From: Apis mellifera
Lineage: Eukaryota; Arthropoda; Insecta; Hymenoptera; Apidae
DNA length: 64,000 nt
Assembly: GCF_003254395.2 (NCBI RefSeq)
Contig: NC_037644.1
Location: 12,710,586-12,774,585 of the forward strand
Reading direction: 5' to 3'
Shown: positions 50,901 to 64,000 of the stretch, piece by piece
Position numbering within the stretch: the first letter of the stretch is position 1
How the letters are laid out: each line of letters opens with the position of its first letter
The notes under the pieces: generated by a model
Databases searched by the model: none
Seen by the model: the letters and a program-made list of their open reading frames with translations, nothing else
Told to the model about the DNA's origin: nothing
Translations under genes and position numbers: made by a program

Positions 50901-53900
50901 TTGCAATGAGATCAATAATGTTAATAAAATGAAAATACCTGCTCTCGTTTTGCTGTTTTTTCCTCTTTTTCCTTCTTTCGCACTTCCAGCAGATATTCGT
51001 TGAATAGGCTCTCTCGTTCACGCATCTTTTCTACATTCTTAAACCGTTCATCACGCCCATGTTTTTGAGCAAAATCACTAAATGAAGATCTAAATAAAAA
51101 ATATTAATTTAGAATATATATAAATAAAAAGATCTTTTTTTTTTTTTTTTAAGTATTACATACTTTCCATGAAGTCCAGCTTCTTCTAATAATTTTTGAA
51201 ATTGTTCTTTTCTTTCTTTCATTTTGTTCCTCTTTTCCCGCCTTTCTTCTTCTGCTCTCTCCTTGACGTACTTCTCGAAAACTTGTTTCCTCTCCTTTGA
51301 TGTCAAAAGTAAGTATCGCGGATCAAACACAATTTTATGAAGTTCCTTTTCCCAAGTACTAAACGCGGATACCTTTTAATGAAAATTATTTAAATTATAT
51401 AAATATTATTTTATGATGATTGATATTATTTATATTAATTTATAATTATTTACATCTTTTTCTGCAAGCATATCCCTAAATGATTTAATTCTTGTTTCCA
51501 AAGGAACAATTGCTCTTTCTCTAGCAGCTCGTACTTCAGCTTCTATTGCAGCTTCTTTCCCGATATCAATAGTCTTTTTATTTTCTTTTTCTTCTTCTTC
51601 TTTTGGTGTTACAGCTAATACGAGATATATAATAATTTTATTAGTTCGTAAAACTTTTTAACATAATATATTATATTTATGAATATAATACCTTTTGTAT
51701 CTTCTTGTTTCACTTTTTTTGCCGGTGTTGGTTGATCATCGTCACTGCTTTCACTTGTATCTGATTGACGTGTTGGTTTAGTAGTTACTACTGCATCTGG
51801 TGGGGTAGATACCATTTTATCGACATCTTGACGACCAATGAGATCATCTGGTCTTTCCCAAACAGAAATACGAGATGAAGGATTATAAAAAAATACACGT
51901 CCATCGCCTGTCCAAACAACGCACCTATACCAATAAACAAAATTTAAATGTTGTAAGATTATATCATACGGAATATCGAATTAATTATTAAAAGTATACC
52001 AAGGAGTTCCAGGTACTGGTGTACTAGAGATTGGTCTAGACTTATCTTGAGGTTTCGCAGCTTCCTTGGGTGTAGTTTCTTCTTTTTTCGGTTTATTAGC
52101 ATCTGTTTCCTTTACACTATCTTTGGTTTCGTGATTACTTTCTTGAGGTTTTTCTTGTTTTGTAGGCTCGGTGGTTACATTGTTATTAGTAACAGTGGAA
52201 GTACTAACAGCAGTATTTGTAGTATTGGCAGCTGCTTCTTCTGCTTTTTGTCGTAACGCTAATTTTGCATCTAGTAATAAATTTATTATTAATAAATTAA
52301 TAATATTGATAATTATTTTCATATTGAACACTTATGTCTAAATTTATATTTTAAAAACATACTTTCAAGATCTTTTAAAGCTTGTGGTTTTTCCCAAACA
52401 GATTCTCCAGCTTTACTATTATAGTAATATAATCTTCCATCTGGCGCACGATGTTCTGTCCATACCATAGCAGATGCTACTAATTCTTGATCTAGTTGAG
52501 CTAATATAGCAGGATCTTCTGCTGGAGCTTGTGGTGCCATTACTCCATGTGGCATTTGTGGCATACCTAAAGAACCATATATATCAAAAATATATATTAT
52601 TAGCACATGATTATTTTTAACATATATAGGAAAACTTTATATTACCCCAATTTGCTTGAGGTGGACCATAGCCTCCAAAAGGTTGAAATCCTGGTGGTGG
52701 CATACCAAAAGGTGCTGCTCCAAATTGTGTTGCAATTGGACCACCAAATTGATTTGGCATTCTATGTTGCATAGGTATCATATTAGGAGGAGGTTGCATC
52801 ATATTTGTATTTACTGCTGGAGTATTCATATTTGGAGTATTAGTTACAGTTGTAGGTGCTGTTCCTATGAAAAATATAATGTTGGTATTTTTATCATATT
52901 ATTATATATTTTAATTTTTATGTATCAAATTAAAATTGATATATTGCACCGTTTGCTTGTGTTGTATCAGTTGGTTGCGTATTCATATCTGGTGTTTCAC
53001 CAAGTGTGGGAGGTGGACCTGTACCAGGAGGAGCTGTACTGAGTTGACTAATAGCATCTGCATTATTTGTTGAAGATTGTTCGTTATTCTGTGATACTCT
53101 ATTTTCATTAATTTGATTGGGAGTAGTAGCTGTAGAAGTAGGAGTTCCAGATGGTGTTGTTTGCTTAGATGCTCCATGTACCAATTGTTCTAACTATAAA
53201 AATAATAAATATTTATCGGTAAAAATCTATTGTTCTATAGAATTCTATTGTTCTATAGAATTCAATAATAGAAAATTTAGAATAGAAAATTTAACATACC
53301 TGGTCTTGTACCATAACTTTGACATTTGGTCCCTCTGGTTTTGTCCATGTAGTTTCTCTCGTGCGGATATTATAATAATATGATTTGCCATCTGGAGTTT
53401 TTGTTTCTACCCATACCTCTCCATTGAGATCTAATCCTGGAATGTTTGCTTGTTGTTGCGCCTGTTGTTGCGGGGGTTGCTGCTGACCTGGAATCTATAA
53501 CAAAATTCCAAGTGTTATAACAAGATATTTATATGTCTCTTTATGTTTCTGTAAATCAAAATTTACGTTATTCATATTTGGTGGTCCCATTCCAGGAGGT
53601 GGTCCGTATGGTCCCGGACCTGTCCCAATTGGGCCATTCATCATGTGTGGTGGTGGCTAATTACATATAAAGTTAAATTATATGTAATTACATTACTGAA
53701 AAAATCACACAAATTAACATAAAATTAAATGATAATTACCATTCCTGGAGGTCCCATGAGATTTGGTGGTCCCATCAGATTTGGTGGCCCCATAGGTCCC
53801 CAGCTAGGATCAAATGGCGGAGGTCCCCGAAAGCGTGGCCCTGCTGGACCCGGTGGACAATTTGGCCTAGGAGGTCCCTCAAATGGAAATCCGTTATTCG

Positions 53901-54737
53901 CTCCCCGAAACATTGGTCCTCTAGGTCCAAATCCTCTTCCTCTAAATCTTGGAGGTCCACCTCTCATGGGAAAATCAAACCCACCTCTGCCACGACCCCT
54001 TAAATTATTGTTATATGTCGTGACTACGTACTTTACGTACCATACGTCTGAATCATTTACCCAAGTGTAGACATCTTCAGCATCTTCTTTTTTTATATTA
54101 ATTTTGTACTTAAGATACAAAAAAACTTATACATGTACATAACAATTTTACATACAAATCAATTATTTATGACATAAAAGTCATTTACATTATTGTTGTA
54201 AAAGTATTATTAGTATTTTTAAAGGTAGTATTACCTTTTTTCATGTTATGTTGAATACATAAAAAGAACAATTTACATTCACAAATGAAAAATTTGTTAT
54301 CACAGAAAGTTTATGAACTAAATCAATATGAAACATTCAATAATTATGGGCAAATCATTTCATCGTACAGGAGCGTAAGTAGAAACAATAGTCGCGTTTC
54401 CATAGTATTTAAGATGTAAGGAGTTCGTGGCAATATGAAGTTTGATCGTTTTTGTCAAACATACATAAGAGGTCAGGCAGAAGTATCGCGAGGGGGACAA
54501 CCTAACCTTACTTTTTGTTTTATATTTTTCACAACAACTAATTTGAGGGACGTACGCGGTGTTAAGAGAAACTATAACGCACCTAAAGCCTCCTCGACCC
54601 CGTGGTACGAAATGCCTATAATCTTCACCATCGAAACTGTAATCTTCAGTTTCTTCCATGCCCTCTTCATTGTGCTCCTGTTCATTATTAGGAGCAGCTT
54701 CCGTAGTCGCGGGGGCTTGTTCGGTACTTGTTTCCAT
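46203..54737 (-). CDS. TCERG1: TCERG1 (CA150), transcription elongation regulator with WW and FF domains
   Basis: This nuclear protein links RNA polymerase II elongation to splicing: WW domains bind Pro-rich splicing factors and FF domains bind the phosphorylated polymerase tail. Exons on the minus strand: 54737-54583, 53998-53740, 53656-53567, 53494-53300, 53193-52950, 52864-52646, 52566-52363, 52270-52000, 51924-51692, 51614-51454, 51372-51164, 51089-50939, 47755-47312, 47230-47021, 46935-46669, 46592-46515, 46430-46203; in frame to 1205 residues (human 1098). An acidic start is followed by RG/PG-rich sequence. The three WW domains lie near 195-224, 421-452 and 546-575. Six FF domains lie near 662-715, 727-785, 798-857, 1000-1060, 1060-1120 and 1120-1190. 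A Lys/Asp/Glu-rich linker separates FF3 from FF4. A 3.2-kb intron splits FF2 from FF3. All domains are intact. Confidence 0.96.
47756..50938 (-). other. Large intron of TCERG1
   Basis: It is bounded by CAG|GTATTT at 50938 and TTTCAG|GT at 47756; the other TCERG1 introns shown are mostly under 400 bases. It is mostly AT-rich with a pyrimidine/poly-T tract at 47866-47910. A GC-rich islet at about 49855-50000, followed by a TATA-like element on the plus strand at 50030-50038, stands out and may be a nested transcription unit. Confidence 0.6.
50028..50165 (+). promoter_or_regulatory. Possible nested promoter and first exon
   Basis: aagtatataagg at 50028-50039 resembles a TATA box. About 30 bases on, GTCACATAC could act as initiator, and a good splice donor (CTG|GTATGTG) follows near 50150. 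The strand is opposite to TCERG1. It contains no ATG frame of note, so a non-coding RNA is the more likely product if it is used at all. Confidence 0.25.
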
Positions 54738-56120
54738 TTTAAAATAATATAGAAATTACAAATTTCTTTCCTACACGCCCATTTATTTCTTTTCTTAACT
54801 TGCACAAAAACGCCGCAAACAAATCACTATTTTATTCAATGTAAGCCGTAAACATATCATTACCAACATAACAAACGTATTTTCCTAGATTTCTTGTCAG
54901 TATGGGAAACATAACAGTCAGTAATCATGGCGTGCGCGGTTTTAATCGACAGCGTTGTTTTTTTGATATCGAGAATTCGTTAATTTTTAATGAATATAAT
55001 TTAATATTTTATAAAATGTTTGTTTAAATTATAATAATATAGATTAATTCATCGTTTGTGTTCATAATCATAGCTAAAATATGAAGTGTAGAAGTAATTA
55101 GTTGCTGTAGAAGTAATTAGAAACAGAACACCATTCAAGTAAGATGATCATACAAATATTTTTCCCGCGATTATTGTGAACGTATAGAAATATATAAAAA
55201 TTAATTTACAAAAGTAATTCTAAAAAAAACTTTTAAATTATTTAATTATAGTCGTATATATATTATATATCCTTTTTTAGCATTAAAATTTCATATCTAT
55301 TATTATGATCTGTGAGAAATATAGTTAATTATGTTTCCTCAATTTAAATATGACACTCATAAAATAAATTGACAATCTATTAGCAAAAATTCATATTTTA
55401 TTAATAAATTTCTAGATAAAATGTTTTTTATTTAATCTTTTTTTTCAAATAATTCTTTTCTAAAATATGAATTTTCTACATAAATACATATTTTTAATAT
55501 TATATAATTTTTTAATATTAGAATTATTTTAGCTAACTTTTTTAATAAAAAAAAATTCGTATAAAACTTTTTATCGCATTCTTTTTTTGAAAAAATAATG
55601 ATTCTCTCTTTTAAATTATTCTCGATTAATTTTTCTACATTTCGAAATTTAAATAAAATAAACGTTTTATAAAATGAAAATAATTACATTATTATCGCAT
55701 GAATAATGAACAATTTTTGCTTTACTCGGCACATAAAATATACGTATAAAAGGAAAGAAAATAAATTTCAAACAATAAAAATATTACGATAAAATTAAAA
55801 TTATTTATATTCTACGAATAAAAACGCGAATCGAAATAATCGTGAAAATTATCACAATTTTTCTTTTAATCGAATTTAATGTTATTTCCATCATTTTTCA
55901 CAAACGATATAAAAAATACTTTTGTATATTAAAGAAAAATGTTAATATATATAATAAATAACATAGACTCACGATGTTAGTTTCATAATCGATCATAAAT
56001 ATCAGAACAATAATATCGAATAACAAATACAATAAATATTGCGTTATGTTTTCGACCAATTTAATTAATTAATATAGTAAAAACGAACATATCTCGAAAA
56101 TATTATCAGCAGAACGTGCT
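54738..56120. other. TCERG1 upstream region
   Basis: The likely TCERG1 promoter lies in the first few hundred bases. A TTTTTCCCGCG motif near 55158, similar to an E2F site, is present on the plus strand. The rest is AT-rich with no coding sequence. Confidence 0.5.
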
Positions 56121-56763
56121 ATGTCTCGCACTCTAATTATTTACATATATTCCGAAAAAACGAAACTAGATGTTCAAACCAGAAAAAATATCGTAAGAAT
56201 ATTTGAAACGTGTCTTACACAAACGAGATTTCGAAATTATTAGCGATAATTATCTTAAACGAAAAAGAACTTTATTTCAACGAATTTTTATTTTTTTATG
56301 GGGATCCAGAATTTTTCATTCGACAATTTTACAATTTTACATATTATGCAGATTTCGTAGATCTGATTTCTCCAATCGATACACCAAAGAGTTTTGCTGT
56401 TCAGGAGGGACTGTTTCATTTCTTCCATGATAAACTTCGTGACTTGCACGGTAGCCCATTTTACATAACCTCAATGTCTAATCAATATCCTTACATTATC
56501 ATGACGGATTTATTTGATGTTGAGTTTGTTGGCACGATGGCTGATTACTTATATGCCATAAGTACATTGCCATGAACGCAACGTTGACTCTGTTTAAAAA
56601 GGACAGGGGAAAAATGATAAATACATGTTTCAATCTTGATTCGAACATATCGCTAGTGACTTATGATTTTCATACTTACATGGTAGCCATATCTCTCGCA
56701 GAAGAGAGGTTGAATAAAATTTTTCACACTCGTGTTTGTTTCCATTTTTATATTAATCGGTGA
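56121..56763 (+). pseudogene. Broken coding-like stretch, origin unknown
   Basis: Three overlapping plus-strand frames follow one another: 56121-56243 (ATG, 40 codons), about 56204-56575 (no ATG, open for about 120 codons) and about 56570-56763 (63 codons). Each is shifted by one base in the same sense. Composition is protein-like and GC is higher than in the flanks. The middle piece contains FFYGDPEFFIRQFYNF and SPIDTPKSFAVQEG. No family is recognised. Handover of frames at overlaps is what indels in a decayed gene would leave. Missed tiny introns or sequence errors are the alternatives; the one short intron I tested breaks the phase. The source could be an old host gene or a captured foreign gene, and I cannot decide. 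Confidence 0.35.
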
Positions 56764-58083
56764 AATCATCATTTATCATTTAAAAAAAAAAGAATTGTAG
56801 TGTAAGAATCAGAAAAATTGAATCGAATGTTAATTGGCAATAGAAACATATATTTAAAATGCTTATATTGAGAAAAATTTAACGAAGATATATTTTAAAG
56901 TATAATTTGAAGTAAATAAAATGGAAACTTAACAAAATGGTAAAGATTATTGTCGTTTATGATATTTATTTGGAATCTCTTTTTTTTAAATGTAGAAAAA
57001 TTTTTTAACGTTATTTTTTAACGTAGAATCAGAATGACATCGTATCATCGATAATCTTAATCATATTTTTCTTTCGAAATTTTAAATTTTCCAAGATTAA
57101 AGTGGATTAAAATTTAAAAATTTTAAATTTATCGATAAATCTATCGTTTGATATCTTTATATAAATTAACGTTTGGTTAGTTTATCATACTTGTCCACAC
57201 ATTAACTTTACCTCTGATCACACGCCATTGTATATGCACTTAAGATTGTTTATACAATCGATATCTATAGTGACATATCACTTACTGTCAAAGGCTCATG
57301 ATAATAGTATCAATATTGCACATACAGAATTTGATTTGGTCAATGTCGTCCCATCGTGTAATGTGTGTACCGTCTTTGAAACGCTCTTGTTCATTCCCTT
57401 GTTGTAAAATTATGAAATAATTTAATCGAGTCAAATATCAAAAATTGAAAAATTACAAAATTAAAATTATTAATCGTCGATCAATGTGACGATCGAAAAT
57501 ATTTATTAATTGGATATTGTGTCGTTTAATTATTCGATTAGATCAGAATCTTTTGTGAATATTATAAATATTCATTCCTTTTACCAATTTTTCTCTTTTT
57601 TAAATATACAACTGTAACAAATATCAGAATATATCATCACTTAGAAAATTTGAAAAAAATCATTGTTATTCTTCATAGAAATGAAGATTATTTTTATGTT
57701 TCACGAATAACAATTTAAAAAACAAATTATTTAATTATCCAAACGAATGTGGCGAATTTATTAATTCTTGAATTATTTTTAATTTTAAAAATGACCCGAA
57801 AACCCCTCCGAAATGACACAAAATACTGCATCCTATAACTATTTTTAAAAACATACATTGCTAATTCGAAAAAAAATACCTATGATAATTTCAACATTAC
57901 GAAGGAATCGTCAGACCGTCGTGTTTTTTATTACAATTTAAAATATATTTCGATATTCGCGCAAATCGAGACAAGAGTGAATTAATATTCGCCGAATCGC
58001 AAATAATTTGGACATTTGGTATTCGCAATTAGCGCCGTCTGATTTCGCGGTCTGCCACGATCGGTCGTGGCCGTGTGTATTGA

Positions 58084-58125
<42 letters not shown>

Positions 58126-61100
58126 GCATCGAGAGGAGGGGGGGAGGAGGGAGGAGTTTCCCTCGTAACCCGCGAGAGATTATTGTTGGATCTTGAACAA
58201 CGGCCGCATACCTTCCATTCTCCATGACCGTGTTAAGTCCTCGATCAATGTGTATATTAAATTTCCACATCGATATCCGTCCGTCCTTCGCGATGCATTT
58301 CTCTTCGGATCTAAAATTGCTATGGCCGCGATTCTATGAAATATCCTCCCGGACGACCTGAAAATTCCATTGTTTTAATTTTAATTCTCCCTTCTTCCTG
58401 GGAGAAGCGAGATTACGTATATTCGCGAGATGAAACGATTCGATGAAAATTAAATTCGTCGATCTCGATATCCTTTTAAAACATCATCCTGGGTTCTTAC
58501 GTATTTTGTACATTATTTACAAGTATGGTCGTAAATGTACAATAATTTCTGATAAATTTCCATAATCTGTTGAGCAACGTTTAATTTTAATTTATTATTG
58601 ATATACGAATATGAAATGTTCAACGTGCAATTTATCACGTAGGAGAGTAAAAATTTTCTTAAGGAAATTAGCAATGAATATTAATATATTTAATTATTTA
58701 TTAATTATTTAAAACGAGATCAAAAAGTGAAGTTTCTATTTTTCTTATTTCTTTAATTTCTACATGAAATTTAACCACTTAACTATTTATCTTAAAAATT
58801 TTAATTTTATTACAACGAATCCTCTTTTTGCTCGTTCCACATTTCTCAGCTAAGCTCACAGGTCTAATCACTCTATCTATTCCTATTAAAATTTCAAGGA
58901 ATTTCAAAATTCGATTTACAACGAATCCATTTTTTTTTTTAGTTAAATGATTCTATTCTCTATTCTCAAAATTTCAACTTACCAATCTTTTGTTCGTGGA
59001 AACGTGGGCAAAGCTGACAAAGCTTTCTTCCAACGAAGAAACGGCCGATTCCGAAAAGAGCTCGCACTTGGCGCGTGAATCAACGTTTCCCTGCCCCGGC
59101 CAATTTCCACGGAATTGTTCTTGTACGCTTGGTCGTCCAAATTTCGCGCGCCCTATTTTCCAAAATGGCCGCCGACCCCCGGCCATTCGTTGCTTCGCGA
59201 GTATTGTCTCTTTGTCCCGCGCGGCGGCGTTTTCGGCCGCGCATTTATTTTCGCAGCCTCGAATTAGTCGAGGGTCAATGACAAGCGCGATGAAGAGTGG
59301 ACTTAGCACCAGCTCGTTCGGGTTAGCCTCGTCAACGCTGTTTCGCTGTATCAAAAGGGGGATATTTTCTTGCCGATGGGCGAGAACAGAAACAGGGAGA
59401 AGAGAAACAAAAGCAGTTGGGATCAAACGATAAGCGAGTTGACGTTTCGCTACTGAAATAGCCTTCAAATCACCTCAAGTCGAAAATAATACGAGGCGCG
59501 TATTATACCACTGTAAATACCTCGGGTACTGCGAAAGTATTGCGAGGAAGGAAACGAAGACAAAGGTTAATTTCGTGATGATATTGTTGAATTGTGCGCA
59601 AGAGAAGATCTTGCTTCGTTTAAATTAATTTACATACGAAGGTTTTTTTACGTGTAGTCAAATCCGATATTCATTATCCGTGTGTTCGTTATTATATGTA
59701 TCCATACTTTCCGCCATTTTCGCAAGTTTTTAGTAAAATTAAGCGAGATCAAGATTAATCTTTTTTCATTAATTTTTAAAAAACACTATATTTGTACATG
59801 TTCTTCGTGAATTATAAAGATTTCACTGTACTTTTAATTTAATTGATTAGCAGAGAGAAAAGTGTATTACAATGATATAATTCAAATCTTTCTTTTTATT
59901 TTTCTGTGAGTGAAAATTGATGGATAAAATATTTTGAAATATATATTGTTACGTAAACTGTACTTTCTGTCTCCACGATACAATTGTTATCCGTTTAACA
60001 TAAGTCGTGTACTAACCCAGTTAGACGTTCGCGTGCTCGGTGTTCACTTAACATTCGTTTAATTTCCCTTTCGTGAGATATACGATATTCTTCGAAAGAT
60101 TTGCGCGGAAAAGATAAAGCCTTGTGTATTGTTTGTGTAACGCGTCCTTAAAAAAATGTTCTCTTCCCTCCGTTTCCCTTTTCTTTCCTTTCGAGCAAGA
60201 GAAATTGGAACGGTATAAACAGGTGTAAACGGTTCGCTTTCGCTCGTTTCACCAAGCGTAGCACCAAGGTTTCTTCCTTTGTAAAAAAAAACCTCCTTCC
60301 TCGAGCTATCGTATATTACGTTATAATCGTTATTACGATAAAGTTTTTTTCCCCTCTTATTTTTTTAATCAAACATCCCTTTTTAAATTAGAAATTAAGA
60401 GATAGCAAAACACGATATGCGATATTTCGATCTAAATGATAGATCGTTCTGCTCGATGATAATGTACGATAACAAAGTTGTTGAAAAAAAAAAATTTGGC
60501 AAATCTATAATACGCTACAATATTCGTACGAATAAGGGAAAAGATTACGTATTTTACGTGGAAATGTTCGATAATATTTATTTCAGAATATTTTGAATGA
60601 TTTATTAAACGTTAAATAGAATGTTGATGTTTCGTGGAAATGCGCACGTTGTACGTTTTATGTTCAAAAGACGAGTGATGGTGAGTTGAGGAGAAACACG
60701 CGGATTTATGACCGCTTCTTCTCGGAAGGAGGAAAGAAGAAAAAGAAGAAAATGTAAAATATCGTTTTCATTATTTTTCTTTCTTCGACTATCTATCGAA
60801 GAGACTATTCCATAAAATGTATTCCACCTTTGATGTAAACCGTTTCTTTCTATCTATCACTTTGCTTGAATGATAATTTATTCCTGCAGATAATTACACT
60901 TGGGTATAAGATATGAAAATATAGAGAGATACTTTCTTTAATCAATATTAACATCGATATTCGATATAATGCGAATCTTTTGATTGTTATTGTTTAATCA
61001 AAAAGAAAATAATAATAATAATAATACATATTCTTCTACATTACGGAAGACAGAATTCTCTGTAATAACTTTGTAAGAAGATTCTTTGAATATTTGTTCT

Positions 61101-64000
61101 TGCAACAGGTATATTAAACTTCACTACTTTCTGAGAAAGATCGAGTTGTTCGTAAGATCGTGATTAATCGCGAGGAAAGAATAACTCGTTTCATCTTCTG
61201 GGAAATCGTGTGGAAAACGTTAGAGAGATAATTCTCGACAATAGTTTTCGGACGAAATTCCCGTTTTCCTTCGAATTTTGTCAAAATTTTCGTTCCGGTT
61301 TCCGAAAAGCCGAAAGCCAACCACTAAGCCCACCTAACGAATCGCTTCTTACTTTCCCAAAGAAACCACGTACACTGCCAAGAATAATATCTACTCGCGT
61401 CCCACATTTATCTTTAATGATTTAATTTTCTCGGTTATTTTTACGAATTTAAAAATAAGCGATAAATTATAACCGTAATGTCAAAATGTTTTATCGCCTC
61501 AAAAATATAAATTTTCATTTTACCGTAAACCGTAGGGTATTGCAGAAATTTTGTTATTGATTTTAAACCGTGCTTCTAATTTTAACGATATTTCCATCAT
61601 TTTTCTTCCTATATATATTTCTTTCTCTAGTTATCATTTCAAGTAATAAATTTTCATTCAATCGAACACAGTGCATTCCCTGAAACCTTATTATTAAATT
61701 TCAAACGTATCCGTAATCGATGCACTTCATCGAGAAACACCGATCAATATAGTTCCTCCCCTCGATCATCACTTTTCTTACTGTACACACCCATATATTT
61801 CTCCCTAGAATATGGCAAGTATCCTCAAACTGCCAAACTTCCTGCGACTATAAACTCAATTAAAACCTTCGTAAACCAATCTTCCTATACTCTCACTCGG
61901 AGACTCGAACTGCTCTTAGAATCTCTATCTCCCTCTCGAATTACCCCAATAAGCCCTTCCCGTCCAACTTCCAGCTGTTAAACCATAAACAGACAACGTT
62001 TGCTTCGAATCATCCTTTTCCGAAAATCAAACAATCCCATCTTTCCATCGTCCGAAACGCCAATCTCATAAACAAACCGTTCTCCGGAGAATCGTCCACA
62101 ACGAAATCTGTCTCTTTCCCTCCTTCGACGATTCTCCCTAATTCTATCCTCGTTTATCTCAGACAGCAATTTACTCATGCGGTAAAACGCGGAGGCAGGG
62201 AGAGGGGAAGGAAAGATATCGGTCGTGCTAATGTCGTTCCACTCCTCGAGCATGAGTTTTTTTCTCGTAAGTTTGTGCGATATCAAATTTCGCCTGTTTC
62301 GATGTGTTATGAAAGACGAGCTATGTCTCGAGGAGCAGAGATGGAATAAATACGTGTACAGCGGTTGAAATATTTGTATTCGTTGGATGGAAGAAGGGCC
62401 TGGACAAGTTTCTATATCTCTTGGAAAAATAATGATTTTTGTTGATTCTTAACTTTGAAGATTTGAGGATTCGATAATGTTGCTTGAAATTATTTCAGAA
62501 ATTTTCCAGTTGATCGATGTTTTTTTTTGTATATAAAATATTTTACCTACGATTTTACATTTCACTTCTATAATATTAAATTTTAACAATCGTACGATTA
62601 TTTAATATTATTTGTATTTAATAAAAATTTAATAAAAAATTTGATCAATTGATATCATTTGAACAATAAATTTAATAATACACACGTACAAATTGAAACC
62701 AGATTTTTTCGAAGATCTTTTCGATACTTTTATCGATTAAATGAGAAATTACAACAGATTCATATTCTTTCTATCAATAAAAAAAAAAAAACGAAAGAAA
62801 GAAAGAAAGATTCTCCAACGAATTGATCAAAAGTGTCTCACGAAATCTCGCCCAATAATTTCATCATTTTTCCAATTCCACAAAAAAAAAACACTATCGT
62901 ACATCCTACATCGTATGTTTGCAATACATTTCGAATCTTTTCGAATCGAATCGAACGAAAGGAAAGAAAAAAGAGAAAAAGGAAAATACAATCCTGGATG
63001 GCGAGGGGAAGAAAAAAGAAAAGGAAGGTAGGGGGTGATGTGGACAGGATTTTTTGGAGGTTGGCCAAAGCCGTGGACACGAGGTTCGCCGAGCGTCGCC
63101 ACGAGGCGTGCCGAGCTTCCACGACGCCTGGCGTCCCGACGTCGCTGCCCGACGAGAGGAGGAGGATCAGTGTACCGCGTAACGTCGTCGAACGTGCGTC
63201 GTCCGCGTGCCGTCGCCGTCGCCGTCGCCGTCCAATTCCCCTCCTTTTTGTATCGCGCTTCAACCTCTGTCGCGATCGAGACATGTGACGGGAACTTGAA
63301 TTTGAAAGATGACGGGTGAATCGTTGGCGGCGATCACGTAGCAAGTGGTAAACGCGAGCCTGTGCCTCGAACGTATAATATCGTACGTTTTCGAATTTGT
63401 GGCAACTCGAAAGGGATCTCGATTTTTCAGAATCAAAAAAAAAGATTTCTTTCTACTTCCTTTACTCCTTGTTATATTTCTTTTCTCTTTATTTTTGAAG
63501 AGAGAAAGAGAGAGATTGACGAGAGACTTTCGTTCCCTCTTTATCTTATGGCTGCTCTTTTTTATCTGGTAGCGAAACGAAACGAACTTTTACGACAGTT
63601 TTTTTTGATGGTTAATATGAGAGCGCGCGTCGATGTTTTGACAATTTAACAAAGTGTAGATACAATGTTGCGAGAGAAGGAAAGGAGAAATCGTGGTCGT
63701 CGAGCAGATTATAAACTCTTTGGGATCTTAAGTCTCTTGGAAACCTTGATTCAGAGACTCGAAAAACGGTATTCGGAGGGAAAAAGTAAATTCGAGAAGA
63801 GTAAATTTTTCGGTGAATAGAAAAATATAATGAAATTCTCACGATGCATCCAAGTTATTAAAATTTCGATCGTGCGAAATTTGACGACACGAGAACTACT
63901 TTGCCGCTTACTACGCGCGTGTCACATGCAACGAGCATCGTCGATGATTTGGAAAATGGAATCTCGTGTCATAGTGATAATAAGATTGATATATATAGGG
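56764..64000. other. Terminal stretch without a provable gene
   Basis: AT-rich DNA is interrupted by CpG-rich islets at 57960-58330, 58990-59480 and 63030-63330. In these islets long frames are open on both strands at once without ATG starts or codon bias, as expected for promoter or 5' UTR sequence. A (CGT)n run lies at 58085-58126, GAAA-rich sequence at 62790-62810 and (CGTCGC)n near 63207-63230. No splice-consistent exon chain was found. Confidence 0.5.
58085..58126. repeat. (CGT)n trinucleotide repeat
   Basis: About 13 nearly perfect cgt units in a CpG-rich islet. It could encode poly-Arg, poly-Ser, poly-Val, poly-Asp or poly-Thr depending on frame and strand, but no gene supports translation. 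Confidence 0.9.

Noticed and set aside
54360..54582. Read-through of TCERG1 exon 1 into its intron (125 codons)
   Set aside because: A good donor at 54583/54582 joins the RG-rich next exon in phase; the read-through part is intron.
58974..59468. 164-codon minus-strand frame and the opposite 147-codon frame
   Set aside because: Neither begins with ATG, both occupy the same GC-rich bases, and no domain or splice chain supports either; this is what low stop density in GC-rich DNA gives.
62833..63344. 151- to 168-codon frames on both strands near 63 kb
   Set aside because: Arg/Ser-rich translations of (CGTCGC)n and CpG-rich DNA; they overlap in opposite sense and have no recognised domain.
1..64000. 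tRNA, rRNA and CRISPR arrays
   Set aside because: Scanned by eye for tRNA B-box sequences, rRNA-like blocks and regularly spaced short repeats; GGTTCGA-like hits at 18323 and 43247 lack the rest of a tRNA, and the array at 103-935 has no spacers.

Overview
This is animal nuclear DNA, and everything in it fits an insect of the honey bee type (Hymenoptera, Apis-like). It is very AT-rich with scattered CpG-rich islets. Genes are split by many short introns of 60-100 bases with GT..AG borders, and the protein sequences are insect-like. I see no bacterial features, CRISPR array, rRNA or tRNA. The species call is inference; no marker settles it.

Layout. Bases 103-935 are a short tandem array with a unit of about 224 bp. 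Bases 936-13.8 kb carry no gene I can prove, only CpG-rich and GA-rich promoter-like DNA around 9.0-11.4 kb with one likely first coding exon on the minus strand (9850-9912, perhaps the RNA-binding protein couch potato). MCM10 (14102-16180, +) is a single uninterrupted reading frame with an E2F-type site about 250 bp upstream. It is followed by a MITE-like inverted repeat and by a decayed piggyBac element (17479-18347) with TTAA flanks, both terminal repeats and a frameshifted transposase C-terminus. eRF1 (26371-20392, -) has nine coding exons and two alternative last exons. SERAC1 (27569-30876, +) has 15 exons and is divergent from eRF1. Next comes a large mucin-like type I membrane protein with a SEA domain (42316-32397, -, ten exons, 1173 aa). 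TCERG1/CA150 (54737-46203, -, 17 exons, 1205 aa) follows, with three WW and six FF domains. From 54.8 kb to the end I find no intact gene, only a broken coding-like stretch (56121-56763) and CpG-rich islets near 58.0, 59.0-59.5 and 63.0-63.3 kb.

The recognised genes are housekeeping functions (replication start, translation termination, mitochondrial-associated lipid handling, transcription/splicing coupling) and do not form one pathway. The exon chains for eRF1, SERAC1, the SEA protein and TCERG1 were built by hand from splice signals. Each closes in frame from ATG to stop, which is the main support for the coordinates. UTR borders and transcription starts cannot be fixed from sequence alone. 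The most notable items are the alternative eRF1 C-termini, the SEA protein with its self-cleavage-type motif and a 12-residue tandem repeat in its tail, the dead piggyBac copy, and the unidentified broken ORF cluster.
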